Below are positions 1 to 8,563 of a DNA stretch of 64,000 nt, one piece after another (the first letter of the stretch is position 1; each line of letters starts with the position of its first letter). This stretch comes from Cohnella sp. GbtcB17 (GTDB lineage: Bacteria > Bacillota > Bacilli > Paenibacillales > Paenibacillaceae). The DNA lies in the NCBI RefSeq assembly GCF_019091135.1, contig NZ_JAGXJW010000007.1, positions 102,895-166,894 on the forward strand, given 5' to 3'. The position numbers and the translations under genes were made by a program. The notes below the pieces were generated by a model. That model made no database searches and was not told the origin of the DNA. It saw only the letters and a list, made by a program, of their open reading frames with translations.

Positions 1-1
1 A

Positions 2-232
2 TTGCTGACAGGGCGCCCGGACCGTCACGCCTGGTTGTTCGAGGTTCCTTATTCGCTCGGCGTCGGACTCGGCATGCTCATCTTTTTTAACCGCGTCTTC
101 CGCAAGAGGCTGAACGACGAGCCGAACCCGTTGGAGGTCGAGATGTTCATGTATCAGGAAAACGTAAACCACTACGTCATCACGGAAGAATATGCCAAAA
201 CTCGTGAAAGGGAGGCGGGACCGGATGCGTGA
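2..232 (+). CDS. spoVAA: Stage V sporulation protein AA, C-terminal part (cut by window start)
   Basis: Only the last 76 or so residues are in the window; the frame is open to the left edge. They hold one membrane segment (PYSLGVGLGMLIFFN) followed by the RLNDEPNPLEVEMF signature that closes SpoVAA proteins, matching the remembered B. subtilis C-terminus almost residue for residue. SpoVAA belongs to the SpoVA system, which moves Ca-dipicolinate across the inner spore membrane. The stop overlaps the spoVAB start by 8 bases, so the two are translationally coupled. Any forespore sigma-G promoter would lie upstream of the window. Confidence 0.9.
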   Translation: MLTGRPDRHAWLFEVPYSLGVGLGMLIFFNRVFRKRLNDEPNPLEVEMFMYQENVNHYVITEEYAKTREREAGPDA

Positions 233-659
233 GCTCGGAGGCGAAGCGCTCGTGGCGATCGTCGGCCTGTCGGGCGGATTCGCGGTCGGAAGCGCGTTCG
301 TTGCGCTGCTCATCGTACTGGATCTCGTGCCCAGACTTGTTCAACTGACGCGGGCGTATAGGCGCTCGGCGATTTTCGAGTCTGCGCTGCTTGCGGGCGT
401 CATCGGCTTCAACTGTGCGGATCTATTCGACTGGCGGCTGTCGCTGGGGAAAGGCTGGCTGCTCGCGCCGGCTGTTTTCCAGGGCATCTTCGTAGGCATG
501 CTGGCAGCCGCTCTGACCGAGGTGCTCAACGTCATCCCGATCGTCGCCAAGCGACTGAAGCTCGGGCCTTATCTGTTCGCGCTGCTGATGGCGATGGTGC
601 TCGGAAAGGTTGCGGGCTCGCTGGCGGATTGGCTGTTGTTCCAACCGATGCATGAATGA
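225..659 (+). CDS. spoVAB: Stage V sporulation protein AB
   Basis: This 144-residue protein is nearly all membrane, with about four hydrophobic segments, and fits SpoVAB in length, composition and position directly after spoVAA. It belongs to the SpoVA group needed for dipicolinic acid uptake into the forespore and release at germination. I chose the ATG at 225 because GGGAGG at 210-215 sits at the right distance; an in-frame ATG at 192 lies deep inside spoVAA and lacks a ribosome site. The next gene is spoVAF, not spoVAC as in B. subtilis. Confidence 0.85.
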   Translation: MRELGGEALVAIVGLSGGFAVGSAFVALLIVLDLVPRLVQLTRAYRRSAIFESALLAGVIGFNCADLFDWRLSLGKGWLLAPAVFQGIFVGMLAAALTEVLNVIPIVAKRLKLGPYLFALLMAMVLGKVAGSLADWLLFQPMHE

Positions 660-677
660 CTTAAGGGGGTGGCCGGC

Positions 678-2354
678 ATGGATATGACCGAACACGGCAG
701 CATGGAGCTCAACAAGGAAGGCGCGAATCGCCCGAACGAACACTCGGACAATATGCCGCCGTTTCGGCCGTTGATACCGACGGATCCGGACAAGAGGAAA
801 CGGACGGGCAAGGACAAGTTCGCGCGGCATGACGAAGAGCGAAACGAAAAGGGCAAAGAGAAGCGGGCGCCGCAACCCGACGACGCAAAAAAAACGGAGG
901 AAGGCTTCCCGGCCGAAATCGACGAATGGCTGGCAAAGGTCAAGGAGACGCTAGGCATGCCGGCCGCTTTCGACGTGCAAATCAGAGAAATGACCTTCAG
1001 CGGTCGGCGCACGGGCCTTTTATTTTTAAGCAGCTTTGCGAAGGACACCGCGCTGACCGAATTGTTGAAGCGATTGTCCTACCTGTCCCCGGACAGCGTC
1101 GGCCACGACGCACTGGAGAGCTTCTTGAATTATTACATGCCTTCGATTCAAATCCGCGAAGTCGACTCGTTTGCCCAAATGGTGGACGATGTGCTCGTGG
1201 GAAATGCCGCTTTTTACGTGGACGGCGAACCGCGGGTGCTGCTCATGGACGTCCGGCAGTATCCGGGACGGCAGCCGGAGCAACCGGAGCTTGAGAAGGT
1301 CGTTCGCGGCAGCAAGGACGGCTTCACCGAAAGCTTGTTGACCAACGTCGGATTGATCCGCCGCCGACTGCGGGATCCGAAGCTGCGCTTCGAAATTACG
1401 CAGGTCGGCGAGCGCACCAAAACGGACGTCGCGATCGTGTTTATCGACGACGTGGCCGATACGAAGCTCGTCGAATCGGTGCGCGACAAGATCAAGGCGG
1501 TCAAGGTCGACGGCATTCCGCTGGCCGACAAGCAGCTGGAAGAAATTACGGTCAAGACGGGTTGGAATCCGTTCCCCCTCGTCCGCTATTCCGAACGGCC
1601 GGATGTCGTCGCCTCACATTTGCTGGATGGCAGCGTGACCGTCCTCGTGGATACGTCGCCCAGCGTCATGATGCTGCCGACCACTTATTTCGATTTGATC
1701 CAGCATGCCGAGGAAAACCGGCAAAGTCCTTTTATCGGAACGTATTTGCGCTGGATCCGTTTTTTCGGTCTGCTGGCGTCGATGTTCCTCATGCCGCTAT
1801 GGTACATGTACGCGGAATCGCAGCAGCTTCGTCCGTCGTGGCTCTGGTTCCTCGGCGCGGACAAAACCGGCGATCTGCCGCTGATCGTGCAGTTTCTTCT
1901 CGTCGAGATCGGCGTCGATCTGATGCGGCTTGCGGCCGTTCATACGCCGACGCCGCTCGTGACGGCGATGTCGCTCGTGTCGGCGATCCTGATCGGCGAC
2001 ATCGCCGTCAAAACGGGGCTTTTTATCAACGAGGTCATCCTGTATATGGCGGTGGCCGCGATCGGAACGTTCGCCACGCCAAGTTACGAGCTCGGACTGG
2101 CCAACCGTATCGTCAGGTTGGTGCTTCTGATGGCCGTGTTCCTGTTCCAACTGCCGGGCTTCGTCGCCTGTGCGGCGATTATGCTCGTCGCCTTGGCGTT
2201 GATCCGTTCGTACAACACGCCTTATATGTGGCCGTTTATCCCGTTTAACGGTCCGGCGCTATTGAACGTGTTTTTGCGCAGACCGCTCCCTAAGATCCGC
2301 ATGCGACCGTCGATCTACAGGCCGAAGCAAAGCGGAAGGCAGCCTACGGAATGA
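678..2354 (+). CDS. spoVAF: SpoVAF, GerA-family spore germination membrane protein
   Basis: This protein of about 558 residues has the GerA-family plan: a soluble N-terminal region (NVGLIRRRLRDPKL, then FPLVRYSERPD) and a hydrophobic C-terminal half with about five membrane segments (GTYLRWIRFFGLL onward) ending in the PYMWPFIPFNG motif. SpoVAF is a germinant-receptor A-subunit relative in the inner spore membrane. The first 80 or so residues are very hydrophilic and charged, making it longer than the roughly 490-residue B. subtilis protein. ATG 678 lies 8 bases after GGGGG; GTG 669 would touch the ribosome site. Its place after spoVAB and before lysA separates it from ordinary GerAA proteins. 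Confidence 0.85.
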   Translation: MDMTEHGSMELNKEGANRPNEHSDNMPPFRPLIPTDPDKRKRTGKDKFARHDEERNEKGKEKRAPQPDDAKKTEEGFPAEIDEWLAKVKETLGMPAAFDVQIREMTFSGRRTGLLFLSSFAKDTALTELLKRLSYLSPDSVGHDALESFLNYYMPSIQIREVDSFAQMVDDVLVGNAAFYVDGEPRVLLMDVRQYPGRQPEQPELEKVVRGSKDGFTESLLTNVGLIRRRLRDPKLRFEITQVGERTKTDVAIVFIDDVADTKLVESVRDKIKAVKVDGIPLADKQLEEITVKTGWNPFPLVRYSERPDVVASHLLDGSVTVLVDTSPSVMMLPTTYFDLIQHAEENRQSPFIGTYLRWIRFFGLLASMFLMPLWYMYAESQQLRPSWLWFLGADKTGDLPLIVQFLLVEIGVDLMRLAAVHTPTPLVTAMSLVSAILIGDIAVKTGLFINEVILYMAVAAIGTFATPSYELGLANRIVRLVLLMAVFLFQLPGFVACAAIMLVALALIRSYNTPYMWPFIPFNGPALLNVFLRRPLPKIRMRPSIYRPKQSGRQPTE

Positions 2355-2520
2355 GGCGGAAAGGCGCCGGCGGGAAGAAATGCAAATGATGCGCCAATTC
2401 CTCCATTTCCCCGAATCGCATCCTGGGATATACTCAGATTATCGCGTATGATGACGGGGATCGCGCCCTGTCCATTCGTACGCCGCGATCGAATTCCAGT
2501 CCGAAAAGGGGAAATCATAC

Positions 2521-3852
2521 ATGTACTTTCACGGTACCAGCCGCATCAACGACAAGGGACATCTCGAGATCGGAGGCGTCGACACGCTCGACCTCGCGGC
2601 GAAGTTCGGCACGCCGCTGTACGTCGTGGACGAGGCGCTTGTTCGCCAGCGCGCCCGCGAATACGTCGAGGCGTTCAAGGCGACGGGCCTGAAGTTTCAG
2701 GTTGCCTACGCATCGAAGGCTTTTTGCGTCATGGCCATGTGCCGCGTCGCCGAGGAAGAGGGCATGAGCCTCGACGTCGTCTCGGACGGCGAGCTTTATA
2801 CGGCGCTGCAGGCGGGTTTCCCGGCTGAACGCATCCATTTCCACGGCACCAACAAGACGCCGGACGAGATCGAGATGGCGCTGAACGCCGGCATCGGCTG
2901 CTTTGTCGTCGACAACTTCACCGAGCTCGCCCTGCTGAACGCCATCGCGGCCGAGCGCGGCCAGAAGGTCAACATCCTGTTGCGCGTGACGCCGGGCGTC
3001 GAAGCCCATACGCACGACTACATCTCCACCGGCCAGCAGGACTCCAAGTTCGGCTTCGATATCGGCAACGGCACGGCGCTGCGCGCCGTCGAAGAGGCGC
3101 TCCGCCAGCCGCAGCTTAACCTGCTCGGCGTGCACTCTCATATCGGCTCGCAAATTTTTGAGGTCGAAGGCTTCCGCATGGCCGTTGAGAAGGTCGCAGC
3201 CTTCTCTCTCGAAGTGCGCGCGAAGCTGGACAAGACGTTTACCGTCATCAACCTGGGCGGCGGCTTCGGCATCCGCTACGTTGAAGGCGATACACCGCTG
3301 CCGGTAGCGACCTACGTCGAGGCGATCACTGGCGCGATTATCGATTCGTTCACGGCCGCGGACTATCCGCTTCCGGAGATCTGGGTCGAGCCGGGCCGCA
3401 GCATCGTCGGCGACGCCGGCACGACGCTGTACACGGTCGGCACGAGCAAGGACATCCCGGGCGTCCGCAAGTATATCGCCGTCGACGGCGGCATGACGGA
3501 CAATCCGCGTCCCGCCCTCTACGAATCCAAGTATGAAGCGGTGCTCGCCAACCGTCCGGAAGACGAAGCGACCGAGCTCGTATCGGTCGCGGGCAAGTGC
3601 TGCGAGAGCGGCGACATGCTCATCTGGGACCTCAAGCTGCCGGCCGTGCAGTCCGGCGACGTGCTCGCAGTGTTCTGCACGGGCGCTTACAACTATGCGA
3701 TGGCGAGCAACTACAATCGCATTCGCCGTCCTGCCGTTGTCTTCGTGAAGGACGGACAGGCAGACCTTGTCGTCGCGCGCGAATCGTTCGAGGATATCGC
3801 CCGCAACGATCTGCTGCCCGAGCGTCTTCGGAAGCAAACGGTCCGCAGCTAA
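2521..3852 (+). CDS. lysA: Diaminopimelate decarboxylase
   Basis: A PLP-dependent fold-III decarboxylase of 443 residues that converts meso-diaminopimelate to L-lysine, the last step of lysine synthesis. The PLP lysine is in YASKAF (about residue 66); HSHIGSQ (about 201), the glycine loop NLGGGFG (about 248), EPGRS (about 286) and the C-terminal CCESGD and YNYAMASNYN motifs are all present. The start is ATG with AAAAGGGG upstream. It follows spoVAF, as lysA follows the spoVA genes in B. subtilis. I saw no lysine riboswitch in the 166-base gap ahead of it. A strong terminator follows. Confidence 0.97.
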   Translation: MYFHGTSRINDKGHLEIGGVDTLDLAAKFGTPLYVVDEALVRQRAREYVEAFKATGLKFQVAYASKAFCVMAMCRVAEEEGMSLDVVSDGELYTALQAGFPAERIHFHGTNKTPDEIEMALNAGIGCFVVDNFTELALLNAIAAERGQKVNILLRVTPGVEAHTHDYISTGQQDSKFGFDIGNGTALRAVEEALRQPQLNLLGVHSHIGSQIFEVEGFRMAVEKVAAFSLEVRAKLDKTFTVINLGGGFGIRYVEGDTPLPVATYVEAITGAIIDSFTAADYPLPEIWVEPGRSIVGDAGTTLYTVGTSKDIPGVRKYIAVDGGMTDNPRPALYESKYEAVLANRPEDEATELVSVAGKCCESGDMLIWDLKLPAVQSGDVLAVFCTGAYNYAMASNYNRIRRPAVVFVKDGQADLVVARESFEDIARNDLLPERLRKQTVRS

Positions 3853-3904
3853 CTGAAGCAGAGGCTCCCGCATTGTCGTTGCAAGCCGCTTGTCTCGCGA
3901 CAGA

Positions 3905-3929
3905 GGCCGCCGTTCGAGGCGGCCTTTTT
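3905..3929 (+). terminator. Intrinsic terminator after lysA
   Basis: GGCCGCC at 3905-3911 pairs with GGCGGCC at 3918-3924 around a six-base loop, followed directly by five T. Confidence 0.9.
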
Positions 3930-3999
3930 CCTTTTTTCGCAAAATGTAGTATGATGGGACAAGTCAAAAACAGTGAATGAGAAGGAGCGTTGATCCGCA

Positions 4000-4428
4000 A
4001 TGTCCAAGCAAGCCACGATCAAACTGGCCAACGGCAACGAGGTCGTCATCGAATTGTTCGACAAGGACGCCCCGAATACGGTCGCCAACTTCGAGAAGCT
4101 GGCCAATACGGGCTTCTATAATAATCTGAGCTTCCACCGCGTCATTCCGGGCTTCGTCGCCCAGGGCGGATGCCCCAACGGCAACGGCACGGGCGGTCCC
4201 GGCTACGAGATCGACTGCGAGATCAACCCGAACAAGCATGAGCGCGGCGCGCTTGCGATGGCCCACCGCGGCAAAAATACGGGCGGCAGCCAGTTCTACA
4301 TCGTATATTCGCCGCAGCCGCACCTGGACGGCGTCCACACTGTCTTCGGCAAGGTCGTGTCCGGCATGGAGCACGTCGACGCGCTTCGCGGCGGCGACAA
4401 GTTCGAGTCGATTTCCGTTACCGAGTAA
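4000..4428 (+). CDS. ppiB: Peptidyl-prolyl cis-trans isomerase, cyclophilin type
   Basis: A compact single-domain cyclophilin of 142 residues that catalyses proline cis-trans isomerisation in the cytoplasm. The active-site block is clear: [13 protein letters not shown] with the catalytic arginine, the GTGGPGY segment, then NTGGSQFYI and the [12 protein letters not shown] stretch. There is no signal peptide. It is a single-gene unit between two intrinsic terminators, and its location near lysA and the rib genes is shared with B. subtilis. The start is ATG with GAAGGAG upstream. Confidence 0.96.
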   Translation: MSKQATIKLANGNEVVIELFDKDAPNTVANFEKLANTGFYNNLSFHRVIPGFVAQGGCPNGNGTGGPGYEIDCEINPNKHERGALAMAHRGKNTGGSQFYIVYSPQPHLDGVHTVFGKVVSGMEHVDALRGGDKFESISVTE

Positions 4429-4452
4429 CTTTACTTAGTAACCTATCAGGGT

Positions 4453-4478
4453 AGCCCGCTCTTGCAGCGGGCTGTTTT
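4453..4478 (+). terminator. Intrinsic terminator after ppiB
   Basis: AGCCCGCT at 4453-4460 pairs with AGCGGGCT at 4466-4473 with a five-base loop, followed by GTTTT. Confidence 0.85.
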
Positions 4479-4518
4479 GCGTTCAGCCATTCGATCCAAA
4501 TCCTGTCGATGAAAATCC

Positions 4519-4547
4519 TTGCTTTTTTTCATTGATGGTGCTAACAT
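4519..4547 (+). promoter_or_regulatory. Possible sigma-A promoter for the rib leader
   Basis: TTGCTT (4519-4524), a 17-base spacer and TAACAT (4542-4547) lie about 95 bases before the FMN aptamer. The -10 box is a poor match, so this is tentative. Confidence 0.4.
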
Positions 4548-4641
4548 GCCTATAAATCGTTCATTCCGATTTTACGAGTCGGATATAGCTTGTCATACGG
4601 ATCACTGCAGACGATGCGATGTTCGACGAACGATTTTTGAT

Positions 4642-4825
4642 GCTTACCTTCGGGGCGGGGTGCAATTCCCCACCGGCGGTGATCGGCCTCCGCGCGATAC
4701 GATCGCAACGACAGCCGTCAGTCCGTGACCCGCAGTAGCGCCTTTCATTCCGATGACGGCGCGAGACGGCGGATCCGGTGTGAATCCGGGACCGACAGTG
4801 GCAGTCTGGATGGGCGAAGGCAGCG
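4642..4825 (+). ncRNA. FMN riboswitch (RFN element) aptamer
   Basis: The conserved RFN blocks occur in order: CGGGGCGGGGTG then CCCCACCGGCGGTGAT near the 5' side, GTGAATCC in the middle, and GACAGTGGCAGTCTGGATGG on the 3' side. Helix P1 closes between CCTTCG (4647-4652, plus GCT 4642-4644) and CGAAGG (4815-4820, plus AGC 4822-4824). FMN binding to this class of aptamer represses riboflavin genes. It lies upstream of ribE-ribBA-ribH. The loop between about 4690 and 4775 is longer than usual. Confidence 0.96.
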
Positions 4826-4892
4826 CAGCACGGCCGAATGCGTCTATGAAGCGAGAAGTGCGGGATGAGATGACGGGAAGTCGTATTCAGCA

Positions 4893-4938
4893 ATGATTGT
4901 GTTTGTGCTGCATTTCACAATCATCGCGGCGATTTTTT
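4893..4938 (+). terminator. Terminator of the FMN riboswitch expression platform
   Basis: ATGATTGTG (4893-4901) pairs with CACAATCAT (4916-4924), followed after CGCGGCGA by six T (4933-4938). It lies about 70 bases after the aptamer and is the likely ligand-controlled stop. The T tract is offset by eight bases, so the exact folding is uncertain. The rest of the gap to ribE (4939-5190) holds a second terminator and no recognisable gene. Confidence 0.6.
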
Positions 4939-5002
4939 CGTTTCTAGCCGGACGACTTCTTTATACATGCCGCTGGCCTGTTTGATGCTGTGCGACTATT
5001 CG

Positions 5003-5029
5003 ACCCGGGGGAGCACTCCGGGTTTTTTT
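5003..5029 (+). terminator. Second terminator between the riboswitch and ribE
   Basis: ACCCGG (5003-5008) pairs with CCGGGT (5018-5023), with seven T at 5023-5029. This is the cleaner of the two hairpins before ribE and could be the real riboswitch-controlled terminator, since I see no obvious promoter between it and ribE. Confidence 0.75.
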
Positions 5030-5190
5030 GCGTACTTAAGCCAGTTGCCGAGCTCGCGAGCGGAGAGGAAGTGACAAGAGGCGAAGCTGCGAGAGAACGC
5101 GACTGCATTCGCTTCGCGCTTCGAATGTCGGGCGGCGAATCGACGCGCGCGACCGGTTAACCCGAGCGGCGCGAGGAAGGAGGATAGTGG

Positions 5191-5862
5191 ATGTTCACGG
5201 GACTCATTGAAGAAGTCGGCAAGCTGCAGCGGATCGAGAGCCGCGGCGAAGCGCTTGTCGTGACGGTAGCCGCGCGCAAGGTGCTGGAGGATGTAAAGCT
5301 CGGCGACAGCATCGCCGTGAACGGCGTCTGCCTCACGGTCGTCGCCTACAACGGCAGCGGCTTCAGCGCGGACGTCATGCCGGAGACGTACAGACATACG
5401 AATCTGAAGCATTTAAAGCCGGGCGAACCCGTCAATCTCGAACGGGCGATGCTCGCCGGCGGCCGTTTCGGCGGCCATATCGTACAAGGACATGTAGACG
5501 GCACGGCGGTGATCGTGTCGCGGACGCACGAGGCCAACGCCGTCGTATTTCGGCTGCGGCCCGAACAGGCGCATCTGCTGAGGCTCGTCGTGCCTCAGGG
5601 CTCGATCACGCTCGACGGCATTAGCCTGACCGTTGTGGAAGCGGACCGGACGTCCGGCACGCTAACCGTATCGATTATCCCGCACACGCTGGCGGAGACG
5701 GCGCTCGCGCACAAGCAGCCCGGCGCTACGGTCAACGTAGAAAACGACATTTTGGGCAAATATATCGATCATCTGCTGCATGAGAGACACGGAGGACCGG
5801 CGCCCGCACCGCGGGCCGCCTCGGGGCTTACGGAAGCGAAGCTGAGAGAGTTCGGCTTCTGA
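5191..5862 (+). CDS. ribE: Riboflavin synthase, alpha chain
   Basis: This enzyme dismutates two 6,7-dimethyl-8-ribityllumazine molecules into riboflavin. The 223 residues form two similar lumazine-binding barrels: MFTGLIEEVG to the NLERA region (1-85), then GGHIVQGHVDGTA to the C-terminus (about 90-190), each with a NGVCLTV or DGISLTV motif. AAGGAGG precedes the ATG at 5191. It is the first gene of a ribE-ribBA-ribH operon under the FMN riboswitch. In B. subtilis ribD comes first, and it is missing here. Confidence 0.96.
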   Translation: MFTGLIEEVGKLQRIESRGEALVVTVAARKVLEDVKLGDSIAVNGVCLTVVAYNGSGFSADVMPETYRHTNLKHLKPGEPVNLERAMLAGGRFGGHIVQGHVDGTAVIVSRTHEANAVVFRLRPEQAHLLRLVVPQGSITLDGISLTVVEADRTSGTLTVSIIPHTLAETALAHKQPGATVNVENDILGKYIDHLLHERHGGPAPAPRAASGLTEAKLREFGF

Positions 5863-5890
5863 CTTGAAAGGCACAAGGGGGAAATGAGAA

Positions 5891-7177
5891 ATGGAAAGCG
5901 AAACATTCGATACGATCGAGTCGGCGCTGGCGGATTTGAAGCTGGGCAAGATGGTTCTCGTCGTGGACGACGAGGATCGGGAAAACGAGGGCGATCTGAT
6001 CGCGCTCGCCGAAATGGCGACGCCTGAAGTGATCAACTTCATGATCACGAAGGCGCGCGGGCTCGTCTGTGCGCCGATCACCCAAGAACGCGCGGAGCAG
6101 CTCGAGCTGCCGCCCATGGTGACCCACAACACGGATTATCACGGCACGGCCTTTACGGTGTCGGTCGACCACATATCGACGACGACGGGCATCTCAGCCT
6201 ATGAGCGGGCCATGACCGTGAAGGGATTGATCGACCCCGAGGCCAAGCCGGGCGATTTCCGCAAGCCGGGGCATATTTTCCCGCTGATCGCCAAGAAGGG
6301 CGGCGTGCTGCGCCGCTCCGGCCATACGGAAGCCGCGATCGACCTCGCGATTTTGTGCGATTCCGAGCCGGCGGCCGTCATCTGCGAGGTCATCAAAGAA
6401 GACGGGACGATGGCGCGGCTGCCCGATCTGCAGCTGTTCGCCAAAGAGCATGACCTGAAGCTGATCTCGATTCAAGAGCTTATTCGCTACCGCAACGATA
6501 AAGAAAAGCTCGTCAAACGCGAAGTGTCCGTCCGCATGCCGACCGACTTCGGCGATTTTGAAATGGTCGCCTACTCCAACGAGGTGGATAACAAGGAGCA
6601 CGTCGCCCTCGTCAAAGGGGTTATCGACGACAGCGAGCCTGTTCTGCTGCGGGTGCACTCCGAGTGTCTGACCGGCGACATCTTCCTTTCGCACCGCTGC
6701 GATTGCGGTCCGCAGCTCGAAGCCGCGATGCGCCAAATCGCGCGCGAAGGACGCGGCATACTTCTGTACATGCGCCAGGAGGGGCGTGGCATCGGCTTGC
6801 TCAACAAACTTCGCGCTTACCAGCTCCAAGAAGAAGGATTGGACACGGTCGAGGCGAATATAAAATTGGGGTTCGCGCCGGATCTTCGCGATTACGGCAT
6901 CGGCGCGCAAATTCTTAAAGATCTCGGTGTCCGGCGCATCCGGCTTCTGACGAACAATCCGCGCAAGGTTCGCGGCCTCGAAGGCTACGGCCTCGAGATC
7001 GTGGAGCGCGTGCCGATCCAGATGAACGAGAACGACGACAACAAGTCGTATCTTCGGACGAAGCGCTCCAAGCTGGGTCACCTGCTCTCGTTCGCTGAAG
7101 GCCAGGAGCAGTCGCTCGCACCGATTCCGACGATCGAACAAAACGAACAGACCGGCCTTGCGCCGAAGAGAGGATGA
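5891..7177 (+). CDS. ribBA: Bifunctional DHBP synthase / GTP cyclohydrolase II
   Basis: A 428-residue fusion. The first 205 or so residues are 3,4-dihydroxy-2-butanone-4-phosphate synthase ([13 protein letters not shown] metal and substrate site, [18 protein letters not shown]). The rest is GTP cyclohydrolase II, with zinc ligands in [16 protein letters not shown] and the RQEGRGIGL catalytic loop. Together they supply both precursors of lumazine synthase. The 3' end meets ribH closely (the stop is inside AGGATGA). The last 25 residues are a low-conservation tail. Confidence 0.97.
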   Translation: MESETFDTIESALADLKLGKMVLVVDDEDRENEGDLIALAEMATPEVINFMITKARGLVCAPITQERAEQLELPPMVTHNTDYHGTAFTVSVDHISTTTGISAYERAMTVKGLIDPEAKPGDFRKPGHIFPLIAKKGGVLRRSGHTEAAIDLAILCDSEPAAVICEVIKEDGTMARLPDLQLFAKEHDLKLISIQELIRYRNDKEKLVKREVSVRMPTDFGDFEMVAYSNEVDNKEHVALVKGVIDDSEPVLLRVHSECLTGDIFLSHRCDCGPQLEAAMRQIAREGRGILLYMRQEGRGIGLLNKLRAYQLQEEGLDTVEANIKLGFAPDLRDYGIGAQILKDLGVRRIRLLTNNPRKVRGLEGYGLEIVERVPIQMNENDDNKSYLRTKRSKLGHLLSFAEGQEQSLAPIPTIEQNEQTGLAPKRG

Positions 7178-7182
7178 AAGAA

Positions 7183-7653
7183 ATGGCATTCGTATATGAA
7201 GGCAATCTCATCTCCCAAGGGTTAAAATACGGCGTCGTCGTAGGACGGTTCAACGAGTTTATCTCTTCCAAGCTGCTGAGCGGCGCGCTCGACGCATTCA
7301 AGCGTCACGGCGCGGAGGATCATGAGGTAGAGGTGGCCTGGGTGCCGGGCGCGTTCGAGATTCCGCTGATCGCGCAGAAGATGGCCGAGAGCGGCAAGTA
7401 CGACGCGGTCATCACCTTGGGCGCCGTTATTCGAGGATCGACGCCGCATTTCGATTATGTATGCAACGAAGCCGCCAAAGGCGTCGCTGCGGTCGGGCTG
7501 AAGACAGGCGTCCCGACGGTGTTCGGCGTACTGACCGTCGACAGCATCGAGCAGGCCATCGAGCGCGCGGGCACCAAAGCCGGCAACAAGGGCTGGGAAG
7601 CGGCGGCGACGGCGATCGAAATGGCTAACCTGACGCGGGCGCTGCAAGGCTGA
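7183..7653 (+). CDS. ribH: 6,7-dimethyl-8-ribityllumazine synthase
   Basis: Lumazine synthase condenses the RibBA butanone phosphate with the pyrimidine intermediate. The 156 residues show the family blocks [43 protein letters not shown] (catalytic histidine within the HFD segment), [17 protein letters not shown] and [10 protein letters not shown] 7183 has GAGAGG nine bases upstream; ATG 7174 overlaps the ribBA stop but touches that ribosome site, so 7183 is preferred. It ends the rib operon. Confidence 0.95.
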   Translation: MAFVYEGNLISQGLKYGVVVGRFNEFISSKLLSGALDAFKRHGAEDHEVEVAWVPGAFEIPLIAQKMAESGKYDAVITLGAVIRGSTPHFDYVCNEAAKGVAAVGLKTGVPTVFGVLTVDSIEQAIERAGTKAGNKGWEAAATAIEMANLTRALQG

Positions 7654-7681
7654 TCGCACCTGCCGACAGCCGGGAGCTTAT

Positions 7682-7709
7682 GAAGGCGGCGGAGCCACAC
7701 GCCGCCTTC
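7682..7709 (+). terminator. GC-rich hairpin after ribH
   Basis: GAAGGCGGCG (7682-7691) pairs perfectly with CGCCGCCTTC (7700-7709) around an eight-base loop. There is no T tract, so it may stabilise the rib mRNA end rather than terminate transcription. Confidence 0.5.
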
Positions 7710-7750
7710 GACGCTGTCCGGGGCGCCGTTTGAACGCTGGGGAAGGGTGA

Positions 7751-8563
7751 TTGAACATCGGCACGACCGTTTTATACAAGCTGGAAACGTTCGAAGGCCC
7801 GCTCGATCTGCTGCTTCACTTGATCGACAAGGCGGAGATCGCCATCGAAGACATCTCGATCAGCGACATTACCGACCAATACATGTCCTATCTCGAGGCG
7901 ATGACGGAGCTGGAGCTGGATGTGACGAGCGAATTTCTCGTGATGGCCGCCACGCTGCTGTCGATGAAAAGCAGGCAACTGCTGCCCAAACCGCCGGTCA
8001 CGGACGAGCCTTGGCTGACGGAAGTCGACGACTTCGGCGAGGATCCGCGCGAAGAGCTCATCCGCAAGCTGATCGAGTACCGAAAATACAAGGCGATCGC
8101 CGGGCAACTGCGCGAGCACGAGCTCGAGCGCAGCCTCGTTTTTACGCGCGAGCCTTACGACCTGTCGCCGTTCGAGCCGAGCGTGAAGCGCAATCCGGTC
8201 GAGGGGCTGCACGTCGACGATCTGGTGCGGGCGTTCCGCAAGGCGCTGAGGCGCGCTGCCGGCAGAAACCGGATATCGGCCATCCAACGGGACGAGATCT
8301 CCGTCAAGGATCGGATTCGCGACATCATGTCCGTGCTCAAGACACGCGGCGCGGCCGGGGAAGCGAAGGTAATGTTCTCCCAGCTGATCGGCGATTCGCC
8401 GGTGCGCGAGGAGATCGTAGCCACCTTTTTGGCCGTGCTGGAGCTGATGAAGCGCCGCTGGGTCAGCTGTCACCAGAGCGCGTTGTTCGACGAGATCGTG
8501 CTGACGTGGACGGGAAGGGAGGCCGATGACGATGGATTATTCGACCTTGAAATCGGTACTTGA
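7751..8563 (+). CDS. scpA: Segregation and condensation protein A
   Basis: ScpA is the kleisin of the Smc-ScpA-ScpB condensin that compacts and segregates chromosomes. The 270 residues begin with the kleisin N-terminal motif FEGPLDLLLHLI followed by ISDITDQYMSY, and end with a winged-helix that binds the Smc head (VATFLAVLELMKRRWV). Start is TTG at 7751 preceded by GGAAGGGTGA. It overlaps scpB by 38 bases, so the two are coupled. Location downstream of ribH matches the B. subtilis arrangement. Confidence 0.95.
   Translation: MNIGTTVLYKLETFEGPLDLLLHLIDKAEIAIEDISISDITDQYMSYLEAMTELELDVTSEFLVMAATLLSMKSRQLLPKPPVTDEPWLTEVDDFGEDPREELIRKLIEYRKYKAIAGQLREHELERSLVFTREPYDLSPFEPSVKRNPVEGLHVDDLVRAFRKALRRAAGRNRISAIQRDEISVKDRIRDIMSVLKTRGAAGEAKVMFSQLIGDSPVREEIVATFLAVLELMKRRWVSCHQSALFDEIVLTWTGREADDDGLFDLEIGT

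Noticed and set aside
2515..3942. A 475-codon minus-strand frame opposite lysA
   Set aside because: It mirrors lysA almost exactly, has shadow-like composition and no ribosome site.
5071..5157. Possible ribD remnant (short GTG frame with DCIRFALRM, faintly like the RibD opening)
   Set aside because: Only 28 codons, no deaminase zinc motif, and the resemblance is too short to trust.
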